A DNA stretch of 64,000 nucleotides from Trema orientale (taxonomy: Eukaryota; Streptophyta; Magnoliopsida; Rosales; Cannabaceae), in NCBI GenBank assembly GCA_002914845.1, contig JXTC01000150.1, forward strand, positions 484,205 through 548,204. The letters are read 5' to 3'. This document shows, one piece after another, positions 45,273 through 57,372 of this stretch (positions are counted from its first letter, which is position 1; every line of letters starts with the position of its first letter). The position numbers and the translations under genes are program-made. Under the pieces are notes generated by a model that worked only from the letters and a program-made list of their open reading frames with translations, did not search any database and was not told the origin of the DNA.

Positions 45273-47544
45273 TCATTCCCTTAGCCAAGACACCAGAGCT
45301 GACGTCCACTGAACTATTTCACCCTCTTTAAACCACAGAGCTGCAAGTGCAAAACAGTGGACGAGAGACAAAATTGGAGAAAGAAGAGAAATTAATTAGA
45401 AAAGAAATATTCATCTTCCAAATAGTATTTGAAAGTGCCACCATCACAAATCAAGCAGAGGTAGCAATATCGTCTTTTTTCTTTCCACTTATTGTGTTAA
45501 CGAGAATACATTCCTTTTACTTATTATTCACCAACAACAGCATTCTTCCTGGAGCCAGGCCAACGAATCCCAATCAAACAGTGGGAAAGGAGAATCATAG
45601 CCTAGATGCTAGAACTATTAGTAAAGATTATGTTTCAGAATGCAGGATATAGTGTCCATTTCTTAAGACCAGGACCGAGAAGTCAGCTCATAGAATAAAA
45701 AAACTAGCTGCCTAATTATTTGCTTATGCAAAAACAAATTAGTCAATATAAAAAAGTGCTAAAGCAGAAAGGCAATGAAGGTCTAACCTATTTCACGCTT
45801 GCCATTCTCAGGGCTGTCACTCCCATGAACCACATTCCTGCCAAGAAGTTCATATCAGAGATGGTATGTCCATAATATATTAGCAGTTCCTTACAAGCAA
45901 CTGCAACTTAGTATACTTGAAATACATAAGATACCAAAGCATAAAGCACCTCACCTTCCAGTTTGAACAGCAAGATCCCCTCTTATAGTTCCAGGTTCTG
46001 CTTGAAGGGGATTTGTAGACCCTATTAACTTACGTGCTGAAGCCACAACACCAACACCCTCCCATGCCTGGCTATCATAGCAACACGATCAGAATTCTTG
46101 AAAAGACCTAAGCTACAAGATACCTTAAATTCAACTGGTTTTCCCATAAGGGTAGGACACACGGACAAGCAAAGGGGAATAAGAGCGAGGGAGAGATGCG
46201 AAAAAGGTAAAATCATACCATACACACTACTGGACCTGATGTAATATACTCAATTAGAACAGGGAAGAATGGCTTAGCCTTGAGATCCTTGTAATGCTCC
46301 TGTACCAATAGAAGTTACTAGTCAAAAGAGCATCAAACCAATTGAATTAAACCCCATACATTCTCCATATTATTGAGTCCGAGATAGATAGACATCATGA
46401 CTAGATGGATCTTATTAACGGGTTCCAAATTCTCCATTATAAGAGACCCATATTTTCTTTCTTGCCATTCTATTCCTCCTATCATGAAATATACCAATTC
46501 GTCTATCTGATCACAAGCGGAACAAAAAGGATAAGATCACAGAATTACTAAAGTTATCAAACAGTAAATTGTACGCGTCTTCATAACAAAATAAGAGTAT
46601 AAGCAGTGACAAACCTCGGCCAATTCCTTGGGGCATTGGAAGAGCTTTAGTCCAGTTAGCTTAAACCCCTTCTTCTCAAACCTTGAAATTATCTCTCCAA
46701 CCTAAAGAATTTCGACTCGGGTAGTTAAAATTTCAGATACTAACACCAAAATTCAATGCACAAAAACTAATTTTTCTATGTTATTAAAGAGAAAGCAAAG
46801 CATAAAAAGGCGAACCTTTTTCAAAAAAAAATATGCTTTGCTTAATGCCATTTCTCTATCAAAGAAGCTAACCCAGCTAGTATTACTTCTATAAAAATCA
46901 AGTCTTTGTCTTAACAAGTTCCCAGACACTAAAAAGTGTTCGAATTTCTTATGAAACCCCAAACTTTCCAAGCAACAGATATAAAACAACAAAGCAGCAC
47001 TCTCCAAAATCACACACGAGAAATTAAAGAGAGACTTACAAGGCCGCGTTGAACCCCATCTGGTTTTACCATTATGTAAGTCTCTTCAACCTCTTCCTAC
47101 ACACCCAAAAGAAAAAAAAAAAAAATTGAAGAAATTCTCAACAAATATCAAACCAATTCAAAAAATGCAAATTCTTCACAGTTTAGTCCACAACGGTTCC
47201 TAAATCCTAAACAAATGAATAAATGAGAGAAAATCACAAATGGGTTTCTTAAATTTCGGGGCAAAAAAAAAGTGGAGAGAAAGAGAGAGTCAAACCAAGG
47301 CAGCAACCAAGTGAGGAAGGAAGATATGGGGGGGTTTGGTTTTAGCATGAGTAGTGCGTGATGGGAAGTAGGAGAAGAGATGGGATTTGGATGAAAATGC
47401 AGCCAAATGGCGGTATTGGGTGCGTATGATAGGATGCTTGTGGGAGCAGGATAAGCTGCTGCAACTTCTCTCTGCTTGGGAGCTTCGAATAGATGAGGAA
47501 GAAAGGCTTAAGCTTCCTCCGCCAAACACACTTACAGCCTCCAT
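45273..47544 (-). CDS. NDPK2: Nucleoside diphosphate kinase 2, chloroplast type
   Basis: Transfers the terminal phosphate from ATP to other NDPs through a phospho-histidine. The plastid type 2 enzyme is also linked to phytochrome and stress signalling in Arabidopsis. Seven minus-strand exons (47544-47296, 47096-47040, 46701-46615, 46299-46219, 46067-45955, 45837-45788, 45340-45273) join in frame to 234 residues. The first ~83 residues are Ser- and basic-rich, as in a transit peptide, ending in [12 protein letters not shown]. The NDK domain follows: [33 protein letters not shown], and the active site NVVHGSDS with His near residue 200. It ends SWLRE. A (CT)n tract at 47551-47573 lies in the 5' leader. 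The start gives the transit peptide; an in-frame upstream ATG would only add a repeat-encoded Arg-Glu string. Confidence 0.95.
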
Positions 47545-48979
47545 TTCCTCTCTCTCTCTCTCTCTCTCTCGCTCTCGCTTTCTTCGCACGTGATTATATA
47601 CTAGTTTTTCATTCTCCCTTTTTCTATTTTTTGGCTATTCTATTTTTATATTGAAACGAAGATATAATTGGAATACCAAATTAGGACAAAATTAGAAAAT
47701 ATTGATGAAAATTCGTTTATTTTTCACCGCCTGAAAATAGGATTAACCCAAATTTCTTTTTTTTTTTTGTTGTTGTTTTTTGAAAGGATTAACCCAAACT
47801 TTTAAATGGGGAATAATATTATGTTTTGTTCTTTCTTCTGTTGACATGACTCGTTCGTATAAACGACATAAAAGTTTGCAATGTTACTACACGTCGTTTT
47901 GTAACTTAAGCGACAGCAAAGTACCATACGTTTATATAAACGACATGAATTTTTATACTGGGCCGACACAGATTTTATTAGCAAATCATGTCGTTTCTAA
48001 AAAGCACGTGTGAGTGTGACTCGTAAACAACAACAGCTGAAAAGTGAAAACTGACCGGTTTGCAGAACAACTATATACCGTTATCGTTATTGCCCCAAAA
48101 AAAAATATATATATATATATCATAAGTCGAATAACACCAAACTCTTCACCCGCAAACGACACGTCGTGTTTATAGTGGGCACAAACAATCCTACAACCAA
48201 TGTCGTTTTTCATACTCAACACGTATATTTCGTTGGAAAAACACCTTATATAACTATTTCCCTTATCATTTTTTTTTTCCTTCAAAAACTATTTCCCTTA
48301 TTTTAAATAATTTCTATGAAATATTTCACTTTTTAACTCTAGTATTTTACTAAATACGTGTTTGTCTTTTCTTCCAAGAATATGTCCCGTAAAGATGCTG
48401 TAAGAGATTATGCCAAAACTTTCCGCGTCTTTGAGTCCTGAAATTAAATTCCTTCTCAAAGTCCTTTTCTGTTAATTTTTTATTTTATTTTATTTTTAAT
48501 CTCTCTATGAGCCCTTCCTACTTTTTTATTTTTATTTTTTATTTTTATCTTTTTGAGTTTCTTTTAGTTAGTAATTTACTTTCAAGTCCTTTGGGCACGA
48601 CATGATCCCTAGCTAAACTTTCCAACGTCCGTGTAAGTAGAATTTTGAAACATGAACCAAATAAACCTGCAAAATTGGAATCAAGCAATGGCAGTCAGTT
48701 CTGGTCATTAAAAAGAATCAAAGAAAGATCAATATGTACAATCTAAAATTTTCAAAAGTGAAAAAGAAAAACCACACCAAGGCTTCCTTTTTATTTAATG
48801 TTTATGTTTAATTACCCAGAAACAGAGCACATAAACTCGATGAATCTGGGCCTTGCTTATTCTTCACACAACTGAAGCCAAAAACACACAAAAAGATTAT
48901 GCAAAACACACATTATCAACATCACTATTTATTGTCGTTTTCCAGCTGAGATAAATAAATGGGCCTAGGCCCAATTGGC
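47545..48979. other. Spacer between NDPK2 and GRAS genes
   Basis: Holds the NDPK2 upstream region, a cluster of AACGACAT-type motifs (47860-48210) and T-rich sequence near 48470-48560. The 3' flank of the GRAS gene lies at the right. No gene is seen. Confidence 0.45.
47860..48210. repeat. Cluster of AACGACAT / ATGTCGTTT motifs
   Basis: Six related motifs lie within 350 bases: AAACGACAT (47861), ACGTCGTTTT (47891), AAACGACAT (47938), CATGTCGTTT (47987), AAACGACACGTCGTGTTT (48153) and AATGTCGTTTT (48199). They are in both orientations. The outer pair is roughly inverted, so this could be a decayed TIR element rather than a regulatory array. Confidence 0.45.
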
Positions 48980-50599
48980 TCAGCATTTCCAGCAAGACGC
49001 AGCCACAATGGGCCTAGATTTCCAACCAAGCACCAGGCAGCCCTTTTCTTCCACAATGGTATACCCTTCACAGGCCTCAATTTGGGCCAGCCACTGCTTG
49101 GCCTGGGCCATCATCTTAATGGGCCCAGCCTGAAACCCGGCCCGGCTCATCCTCCTCCTCCACTGGTCCACTCTCTCGTGCCTCTCCACTCTCGCTGGGC
49201 CTTCACAGCTGATGATGTTCTTTATCTCCTCGGCGAAGTAGAACTGCTCCATCTTAGCTCGACGAGTATCGTACTTGGGTAACATGGCGTCTAGCGAGTC
49301 AAAGATTGCAGAGTAGTAGTGGAGAGCTTCCATGAATCGGCCCAGAAAGAAAGGCCCATTATGGCTCGAGTCCTGCTCGACCAGAACCAGGACCTTGGGA
49401 CCGAGTTCGTGGATCGTTTGGAGGACCGAGTTGAGTGCTCCCCTGCTCTCTTTGACCACGCAATGGAGCTGGAGGATGCTGTTGACGGCCAGAACTTCGT
49501 CGTCTGAGGTCTTGATGTCGTTTGAGCTGAGATTCTCGAGGTGGGTTTTCACTACTGAGAATTCTAAGTTGACCCCCAAATTGTTTGCGAAAAGTTCTAA
49601 CTCATCTCCGATTATTCGGAACCGTTCATCGCAGAGTCCAACGGCGGTGATACGGAGTCTGCGTGGTGGCTGGTGTGTGGTGGCGCGGTCGGCGAGGCTT
49701 TGGATAAGCGCACGCCATTGGTGCCCATGTGGTAGACCAAGGGTCATGCCAAGGTCCACTACATGGACGAAACTCTCCTCCTCAAAGGCTTCCAATATTG
49801 AAGCATTGGCCACGAAGTGACCAAACTGAATATGTGGACAAATTTCGTAGACGAGGCGTAAAGCCTCTTCTTTCTTTTCTGATATTCCAACGTCCATAAT
49901 GCTCATTGTAGGTGGCGGTGCCGGCGCGATGAAACCGACCGCCCCCAGTGGATGAACCATGGCTAGGCGATCGGCTAGTCCTTGAACAAAGCATGACGCT
50001 ACGCGTTGAAAGGATGAGCCAAAGACCAAAGCATTGGCTCGCAGCTCGGATAGCAGAACGGACGCGTGTGACTTGTCTCGGCAAGCAACAGCTTCGGCAC
50101 AGGCAATGAGAAGTTGAACAAGCCTCATCTCATCGGCTTCTCCATCTTCTATACCTCTGTTCTCTTGATTAGCTCCCATGATGGCCTCTGCCGCCTCTTC
50201 GACTACCTCAGCTGCAAGATATCTTTGTGTATAAGTCAATATGTGATCGCGGAATTGCAGACTCGGCATGCTACTCAAGCTACTAGTACTGCTGCAGCGG
50301 CTAATGCAGCTGTTGGACGTGTCATTGCTATCATTAATGTTTCCTCCACCTCTATAAGGGGTAGGGGTAGCACTGCTCGAAATCGATTCGGGTAAGCTTG
50401 GAACTCGTTTTATCCTCTTGTGTTCTCTGTTCTCATCTGGGAAAGGGAGGATCAAGGTGTATCCACGGTTTTCCAATAAGGGCATGTAAGGAAAGGGATA
50501 ACAAGCCATGGCTGAGAGACTGAGCTCATGGTCACCCACCTCCTTGGTCCTTTCACCATTGATGTACACCTTTGAAAGGAGACGGTGAATATCAGCCAT
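48980..50599 (-). CDS. GRAS-domain transcriptional regulator
   Basis: Intronless, 539 residues. The N-terminal ~155 residues are variable and Ser-rich (MADIHRLLSKVYINGERTKE start). The GRAS domain begins near 159: leucine repeat I (LVQLLIACAEAVACRDKSHA, 160-180), VHIID motif as VHVVDLG (278-284) followed by GLPHGHQWRALIQSLA, leucine repeat II, PFYRE-like FEFS/LELFANNLG region, and SAW ending WKSRPIVAASCWKC. GRAS proteins regulate transcription in the nucleus through partners. The N-terminus lacks the DELLA motif, so gibberellin control by that route is unlikely. As remembered, the start and end resemble the RGL1-like group that includes Medicago TF80, named in mycorrhiza studies; that placement is tentative. 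The start is the first ATG after a CT-rich leader. Confidence 0.93.
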   Translation of the reverse strand: MADIHRLLSKVYINGERTKEVGDHELSLSAMACYPFPYMPLLENRGYTLILPFPDENREHKRIKRVPSLPESISSSATPTPYRGGGNINDSNDTSNSCISRCSSTSSLSSMPSLQFRDHILTYTQRYLAAEVVEEAAEAIMGANQENRGIEDGEADEMRLVQLLIACAEAVACRDKSHASVLLSELRANALVFGSSFQRVASCFVQGLADRLAMVHPLGAVGFIAPAPPPTMSIMDVGISEKKEEALRLVYEICPHIQFGHFVANASILEAFEEESFVHVVDLGMTLGLPHGHQWRALIQSLADRATTHQPPRRLRITAVGLCDERFRIIGDELELFANNLGVNLEFSVVKTHLENLSSNDIKTSDDEVLAVNSILQLHCVVKESRGALNSVLQTIHELGPKVLVLVEQDSSHNGPFFLGRFMEALHYYSAIFDSLDAMLPKYDTRRAKMEQFYFAEEIKNIISCEGPARVERHERVDQWRRRMSRAGFQAGPIKMMAQAKQWLAQIEACEGYTIVEEKGCLVLGWKSRPIVAASCWKC

Positions 50600-50698
50600 T
50601 TATTGGATCTCTCTCTCCCTCACTCTCCCTCACTCTCTCTCTATTTAGAGGTATATTCAACAAGGCCCTGAAAGACCCTATTACCAAACGAGTATGGC

Positions 50699-50706
50699 TT
50701 ATATAG
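50699..50706 (-). promoter_or_regulatory. TATA box of the GRAS gene
   Basis: TATATAAG on the minus strand, about 100 bases before the ATG at 50599. A (CT/GA)-rich leader lies in between (50605-50642). Spacing and sequence fit a core promoter. Confidence 0.6.
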
Positions 50707-52061
50707 GGAAAAAAAAAATATTAAAACCACAACATTTCTTATATGGCGTTAGTTTCAAGAGTTCTTAAAATATTTTGAAATGAGACGAGAGTAATTTTTT
50801 GGCTTTTGGATATTGTCCTCCTAAAAAGAAACATTTCCGGACAAAAAGCATAGATCAATCAAGGAAAACGATTCCCGTCGCTCTCCGAGGAGCATGGGTT
50901 TCGTTCTTGTTCCAAATCATGCATAGGTGGCTGCCTTATATTTTAATGAGTCGACAATGGAATACCTTCAAAACGTATGTCGTTTCTACATTGTCTTAAT
51001 TTCCTTGAACTTGTACACTTTTTTAACTGTTTGATCTTTTTTCTTTCTTTTTTTTTTTTGAATTTTTAACTGTAATGGATAAGTCCCTTAATTCATTATT
51101 AGTTTTAGGGGCACCCCTTTGAAAATGACGAATGGATTCTACATCAAAATTACCAATTCACTGATTGAGATGGACACAGTTTCTTCTATCAAAATTTAGC
51201 AAAACTGACTAGTTCTATTCAGATAAAGTTTCTGGAAGATAAGTTTCCCACTATGTCGATGTAAGAAACCTTATTTTTTTTATTGGGGGACCAAGTGAGC
51301 TAACCAATGCCCTAATCCACAATTGTTGCAAGCTATGTTATTTGTTCCCGATTCTCGGCTGTCTTTTTTAATTAAAAAGGGAAAATTATAGGATACCCAG
51401 ATGATGATAGCTTCAGTAGAGGTGGGTAAGGTTAGGACTAGGCCAACGTGGGTCCATCATGTGCAAGAATTTGAGGTCAAGTTTTGCCCGAGATCAAATT
51501 GAACACATGAATAGAGTCTCGCCGTATAGCATAACAACATTCATAAACTACAAGCACATATGGTCAAAATTTGTGCATCGAGGAGTTTTTAAGCGATCTA
51601 CGCTTCTAAACATATACATATATACGCATAAACACATCAGAAATATTATATAATTGTATCACAAGAATGACTAACTATAATTAATACGCATACATAGCAA
51701 TTGTTGTTCGTTACAATCGGTGTAGCGCATATTCTAATGAATGCTCATTCTAGACCAACATGCAAGTGAAATGAGATCATCATATTCTGCCGTTCGAGTC
51801 AGTCATAACGACTATCTTAGACCGTGATCCAACATTGGACAGCAGGAGAAGCCCCTCGGACAGCAGTTTTTGTGGCGTTTATTTCACACGAGATTGTTGC
51901 CCACCAGAAACAAGTTTAGGGTACAGGGTCAAATGATTTTTTATCGAAGCGACTGCATATTCTTTTCCTTAAAACAAACAACAACAACAACAACGAAAGA
52001 AAAGAAGAGAAGTATTCTGGTTATGACGTATGCCAATGCAAAATAAGATAAGGGTGTAAGT

Positions 52062-52081
<20 letters not shown>
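50707..52081. other. GRAS upstream region
   Basis: Non-coding sequence with moderate base composition, followed by an extended T run at 52064-52094. No gene or known repeat is identified. Confidence 0.4.
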
Positions 52082-52093
<12 letters not shown>

Positions 52094-52300
52094 CCTTTTT
52101 TGTATATTTATAAGTATTATTTTGTCTAATTAAAATTCATATTTATTATATATTTTTATGAAAATAGTAGCGAGAGAAAATTATTAAATAATGTGTATTT
52201 ATTTTTATTTTTATTTTTTTAACTATTCAAATTATAATAGCCGTTAAATAATAATAGAAAAAAGTACCTATAAATTAGTAAAAAAAATTATTATTTATAT
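52082..52300 (-). mobile_element. Diverged MITE, first of three in an array
   Basis: Resembles the neighbouring complete copies in order of features (a step from TATAAGTATTATTTTG to a TTATAATAGCCGTTA hairpin region and GTACCTATAAATTAG). Substitutions are many, and the left end is buried in a poly-T run. Confidence 0.45.
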
Positions 52301-52304
52301 ATAT

Positions 52305-52538
52305 GGGCACCAATCAAGTAGATTTTTTTTTTAACCTATATATAAGTATCATTTTGGCTAATGAAAATTTATTATACATATTTTTTTAATTATAAAAAAA
52401 TAAGAGAAATAGCATTAATGATGCACGTCTTTTTATATACTTCATTATAACCGTTAGATCACCATTAGATGATTGATCCAATAGTCTAAAAAAAACTTGC
52501 CCATAAGTTTAAAAAAATACCTATTGAATTGGTGACCC
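52305..52538 (-). mobile_element. MITE, second of three in an array
   Basis: 234 bp with inverted ends GGGCACCAATCAAGTAGAT and ACCTATTGAATTGGTGACCC. The interior matches the family in reverse orientation (AGCATTAATGATGCACGTCT). It is flanked by (TA)n. Confidence 0.8.
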
Positions 52539-52552
52539 ATATATATATATAT

Positions 52553-52784
52553 GGGCAACAATCCAATAGTTTTTTTTTCGCTTTTACCTACATATAGGTA
52601 TCATTTTGACCAATGAAAATTTTTCTTGCGTACTTTTTTATATTAAAAAGTAAGAGAAAAAAAATATTAATAATACATGTCTTTTTATACACCTCATTAT
52701 AGTCGTTGGATCACCTTTAGATGATGATCTAAGGGCTAAAAAAATACCTACACATAGATTAAAAAAAATACTTACTTGGTAACC
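52553..52784 (-). mobile_element. MITE, third of three in an array
   Basis: 232 bp, beginning GGGCAACAATCCAATAG only 14 bases after the previous copy, across a (TA)n run. Same orientation. It ends CTTACTTGGTAACC. Confidence 0.8.
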
Positions 52785-52915
52785 TATATATATATGTATA
52801 TACAGTAAACGATTACTATTTTATGAACATAGAATTAGAAAGTCTAATCCCTTGGAATAAGTGTTCAGGGAATATTGAATGGGACTAGGTAGACAACTTG
52901 GTCTCATGCTTTCTT

Positions 52916-52947
<32 letters not shown>

Positions 52948-55182
52948 GAACATCTCTCTCTCTCTCTCTCTCTAACACATACATTTTAGTGATGCTAGTT
53001 AATTCATCATAATATCTAGAATTAATACCTCGGGCCTTGGGGCCTCATCATGAGGAAGAATTTTGAGGAGCTACATTAATTTCTAGGATTTTAATCCAAC
53101 TCATAATCATTATATAAAGTCCTCGGAAGAACTTTGAGGAGCAACATTTCGAGGATTTTAGCCCAACCCATGATCATGATATAAGAGATCCTTGGAGCTT
53201 AAATTTTCAAGAAAGCAAACAATAATTATTCAGTTTGACTTGTAATTGGAAAACCAACTCCTCGTAGTATTTACACTTACTAAACGACAACTTATAGAAC
53301 TCAGTTAAGGTAACTGATAGTCATATACAAGGACAGAGCTAGCCTTCAAATTCAGTGGGAGCATTAAGGCCAATAAATTATAGTATATAAAATTAGAATA
53401 ATATAGTTTAGGACCTTAACATAATTTTGGCCAATTTTTAATAAAAATATAGGATTATTTTGGCACACCTTTAGTAAAGGCGTAATTTTTTTTTAAATAC
53501 ATGTAAATTTTTTTTTTTTTCAAAATCCAATGAGAGCATGTGTCCCAACTGAGCCCCTTCTCCCACCGCCACTGCCCCTCATATATATCTGTTGGCCACA
53601 GATATCTTAAAAGGGTCTTGATATTTATCTCACTCTCACCATTGGTTGGTATACATTATAAAACTTATTTGCTTCAGAGATTTTGAGCCTATTGGGTTTT
53701 TAGCAAGGAAATGTCATGTCTGATCTCTCTGGGTTGATCAGTCAAACTAGCAAAAAACTCTTCCCAAGTCCCAAACTGGATAGAGTACTTAATTTCAGAT
53801 GATTTTTGCTCCAATAAAGGTACAAGTTTGAATAGTTCTAATTTTGCTTAAACTGCCGGCTAGAGATAGGTCAAGTGCATTGGGGTAAATCTAACATGTG
53901 GACTGAAAGACTAGCCAGATTCCTTGTTATGAACTCATAATTTTAGTACTAAGTTTGATCGTTACTAATAACGGAATTAAATATCATAACATCAAGTATG
54001 TTCGTCTTGTTACCTAAGGTAATTATAAAATAAGATACTAATGGTCGGATTGATCCTAGCTAGGGCCAAGGCCGCAAGAGCGACAAAATGAAAAAAAGAA
54101 AGAACATGTCGTGTTAATTCTCTTCTTAGTTACGAGGAAATAAAATTTGTCAAAATAATTCTAGTATAACTATTTATTAATATTTTGTTCATCTTTCAAT
54201 TATTCTTAGTCTTGTTCAAAACCTTATCTTTTCTGTATTTTAATTATCTATTATATACTGTACAGGCCTGTCAACTTTAAAGAAAAGGCTCTATTGCTTG
54301 TTTATAATTTGAGATCTAAACCACCACCGTACTTATTGAAGTGATTGTTTTCTTTTGAAAGTATGGTATTTTAGTTTACCACGATTCTACCGGCTTTGAT
54401 GAGAAGCCTATAAAATCTTTTAGTTTTTCCCCTAAAATATGCACTCTATATATGACTAATAAAATGCTACATCAAGACCATTTGAAAAAATAAAAGTTTT
54501 CCATATGTCAATTATTAAAAAATATTTATTAAAAAAAAAGCACTCATATGTCAATTACTTATTGTTGATAATTGTGAAAATTTAAAAATGGTAGGTGTTA
54601 TCAAATTAGTTAATAACTATGAAAAATACTTCTATTCAATGAAAATTTGACTCTTTAGGTAGTAACTTTATCTTAGTTGGGATGGACAATATTGCTCCAG
54701 CATCATAGCATGGTATACGCCAATGCCAAAGAGGTCAACACTCTAACGCCAGAGAGGTTAGCATGCTAAAACAATGTCATACTATATATAGGTGTTTCCC
54801 TAGTTTCCTGTGAGTAATGTAATCTTTCCGTTAATTTAAAATGTACACTTGAGGGATTTTATTTAAATTTTGTATATTAAAAATTGAAAATTTAATTAGA
54901 GGGAGCACTAGAATTCATTTTTTTAAGGGAAAAACAAAGTGTTTAATCAATCGAACCAGCAAGTACACAATACGATATAGCAGATGGGCAAAAACTTAAC
55001 CAATACATATATATCATGCAAACGACTAGCAACTAAAGAGGCTAACTTGAATTTAAAATTGGTAGAATCGAAATAAGAATATAATTTTGGGAGTTTAATC
55101 TTTATACTTAATTCGCTTGAAATAGAAAGTGATTTATTTTGAAGGATGAGAAATACTTGGAGCAATAATTTTTAATTTATTT
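52785..55182. other. AT-rich spacer with a local duplication
   Basis: Contains a T-rich and (CT)n tract (52910-52973). Near 53051-53195 is a diverged tandem pair (GAATTTTGAGGAGCTACATT and GAACTTTGAGGAGCAACATT). No gene is recognised. Confidence 0.45.
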
Positions 55183-55187
55183 GTGGC

Positions 55188-57010
55188 TGTCACGATCCAA
55201 AATCCAGGCTAGTGACAGAAAGGCAATTTCACAAGTAGAAATTCAATCAACCAATGTATATGAATAAGCTCTCATCCTCCCATCACGGTCCTATAATACC
55301 CTTTTACTAGAGGTATCCAACATCTTGACACTAATCGTAGATGTATTAATAGATCCTACGCATGTGCCTAGGTCTTTCACCTAGCGCTGCAGCAACTCGC
55401 TAGCGATCTAAAATATTATGATACAATAATGGTTCTCAAGTGTGTGATCTTATGGTATGTACAATATGTAACTGTTTATAATAATCATGCATCCAAGAAT
55501 TAATCAAATTATGCTTTAAAATTTCACCCAGTATTATTCTGAGATTTACTGTAACATGGGTAGTAGTCCGTTGTATACTCCATAATCTCAATTTTAAAAT
55601 ATGTATCAAAATCACACAGTCCAATCCAAGTATAATCCAATATTTTTCAACAATTTATCAAAACCATTGCATTATTCACGATTTTTCATAAGGTATAAAA
55701 CTAGATAATTGAACCTCTACCTCGAGATGATAGCTATACTAAGCTATTGATGCTTGTAGAAACTCTTGTTAATTGTTTTGATATACGAAGGCGTTTTCAT
55801 TTATCTTGTTCATTTACTTTAAAGGATGACTTTTCAATGGAGTCTAAAATGGCAAACTAGACATCACCACTGCGTTTCTAGCATCCAAAATAGCTAGATT
55901 AGATATATATAACTCGATAAATTTGGGTTCGGGCCAATACTCGACCTTTTGTATGCTAAACGATACTATTCACGAGTATCGTGCCTCGAAATTTGTGTCA
56001 CTTCGAATTTCGAAAATATAATGTATCAACTTTACTGATTATTTATAAAAATACCATCTTTGCAGAAATATTACGAAAAATACTATTTTTCTTAATTTGG
56101 TCTGAGGCCACATCTCAATAGTAACAGACTTTTAGCTCATATTGGTATGCTTTGTACTGGATTAGAAAAATATCAACTTTTTCAATTCAAAAATTCTCCC
56201 ATCTCTGGATTTCGGTTCAACCCAACACCACTATATTTATTCATGATTCAATCTCCTCTATCACCTCATATAAATTTCATGGCCACATAAATAATTTCAC
56301 AAAGTTAATTACAAAAATACCATTTTTTAAACTTTAAAAATGGTAAAATCGAAAAATCGAAAAATCACTCACCGGCGACATGTTGCCAACAGCCACTGTT
56401 CAGAGTTGGTTGGCGAGCTCTAGACAAGTCGCCACGTGCAGGTGGTGAGTGAATACAACATCAGAGGACGAACTTTGGCCGGAAAAATGCTTGCGGTTGA
56501 CATTGTCATCGCCGACTTCTAATGTCATCATTGTGGCACAGTGGCCACCAGGACTGGCCGGCAAATGTTCGTTGGTGAGGGACAAATGTTGCGGGCTGGC
56601 ACGTTAGCGGCAATAGGGTCCAGTGAGGCGGCGATGGACATTGACAGAGCTTCTTCGGCTCTTTTTGAGATTTTTTAGGGACTTGAGTGAAGAAGAAGAA
56701 GAGAATTGAGGATTTAAAGACAAATGTCAAATTAGTGAGACATGTGGAAGCTTCTGGTACGACGGATACTATTTCAGAATTTGTACTTTTACTGGGCTCA
56801 TTCATATTTCTTTCATTTATGCATCTCAAAAATTGCCTTTTAGTCCTTATTTTCAAACTTTTCTGGCATTCTTACCCTTATGAATCTAGTCAACAATTTC
56901 ATCTAGATTCACTCTAGAAATTTTAAATTTTAAATTCTAAAAATATAAATTTACGAAATTACCCCTAATTGAAAATTTTAATTTAACCTCTAAAAGCTTA
57001 GGTTTTCACA
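55188..57010 (+). mobile_element. Solo LTR, 1.82 kb, target duplication GTGGC
   Basis: Begins TGTCACGATCCAAAATCC and ends GCTTAGGTTTTCACA. It is flanked by GTGGC at 55183-55187 and 57011-57015. The TGTCACGA(T/C)CC start is common among plant LTRs of the gypsy type. No internal retrotransposon sequence or second LTR is adjacent. It is related to the LTR at 34190-36219. Its GC-rich part (56370-56660) is open on the minus strand for 116 codons with no recognised domain. Confidence 0.88.
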
Positions 57011-57204
57011 GTGGCTGTTTGTGGTAGAGCTCCCCAATATAGCCCTATATGAGGCCATTCAATATGAGCCGTTAGATTTAAAATATGAGAAGTGGATGGA
57101 GTTATAACCTGTTAGTATACATATATAATATTATATACAATAAATCCTCTAGAGAACAACCCATCTATAACCTCTCTTGTCATCTCTTAAATCTTGAACT
57201 TAAA

Positions 57205-57208
<4 letters not shown>

Positions 57209-57239
<31 letters not shown>

Positions 57240-57303
57240 CTCTCTCTCTCTCTCTCTCCCCCTCCCATAACATCTCTTATCATATCTCAAACCTTGAACT
57301 TAA

Positions 57304-57349
<46 letters not shown>

Positions 57350-57363
57350 NTCTCTCTCTCTCT
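57209..57363. repeat. (CT)n microsatellites
   Basis: Two long CT tracts follow duplicated phrases (CTTGAACTTAAAGGT at about 57194 and 57294). The second holds the unknown base at 57350, probably a length uncertainty in the assembly. Confidence 0.95.
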
Positions 57364-57372
57364 ACCATTCTA

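Noticed and set aside
49332..49820. 162-codon plus-strand open frame within the GRAS gene
   Set aside because: It is antisense to the GRAS domain coding sequence and shows no domain of its own.
56506..56856. 116-codon minus-strand open frame
   Set aside because: It is contained in the LTR 55188-57010, and no homology is recognised.
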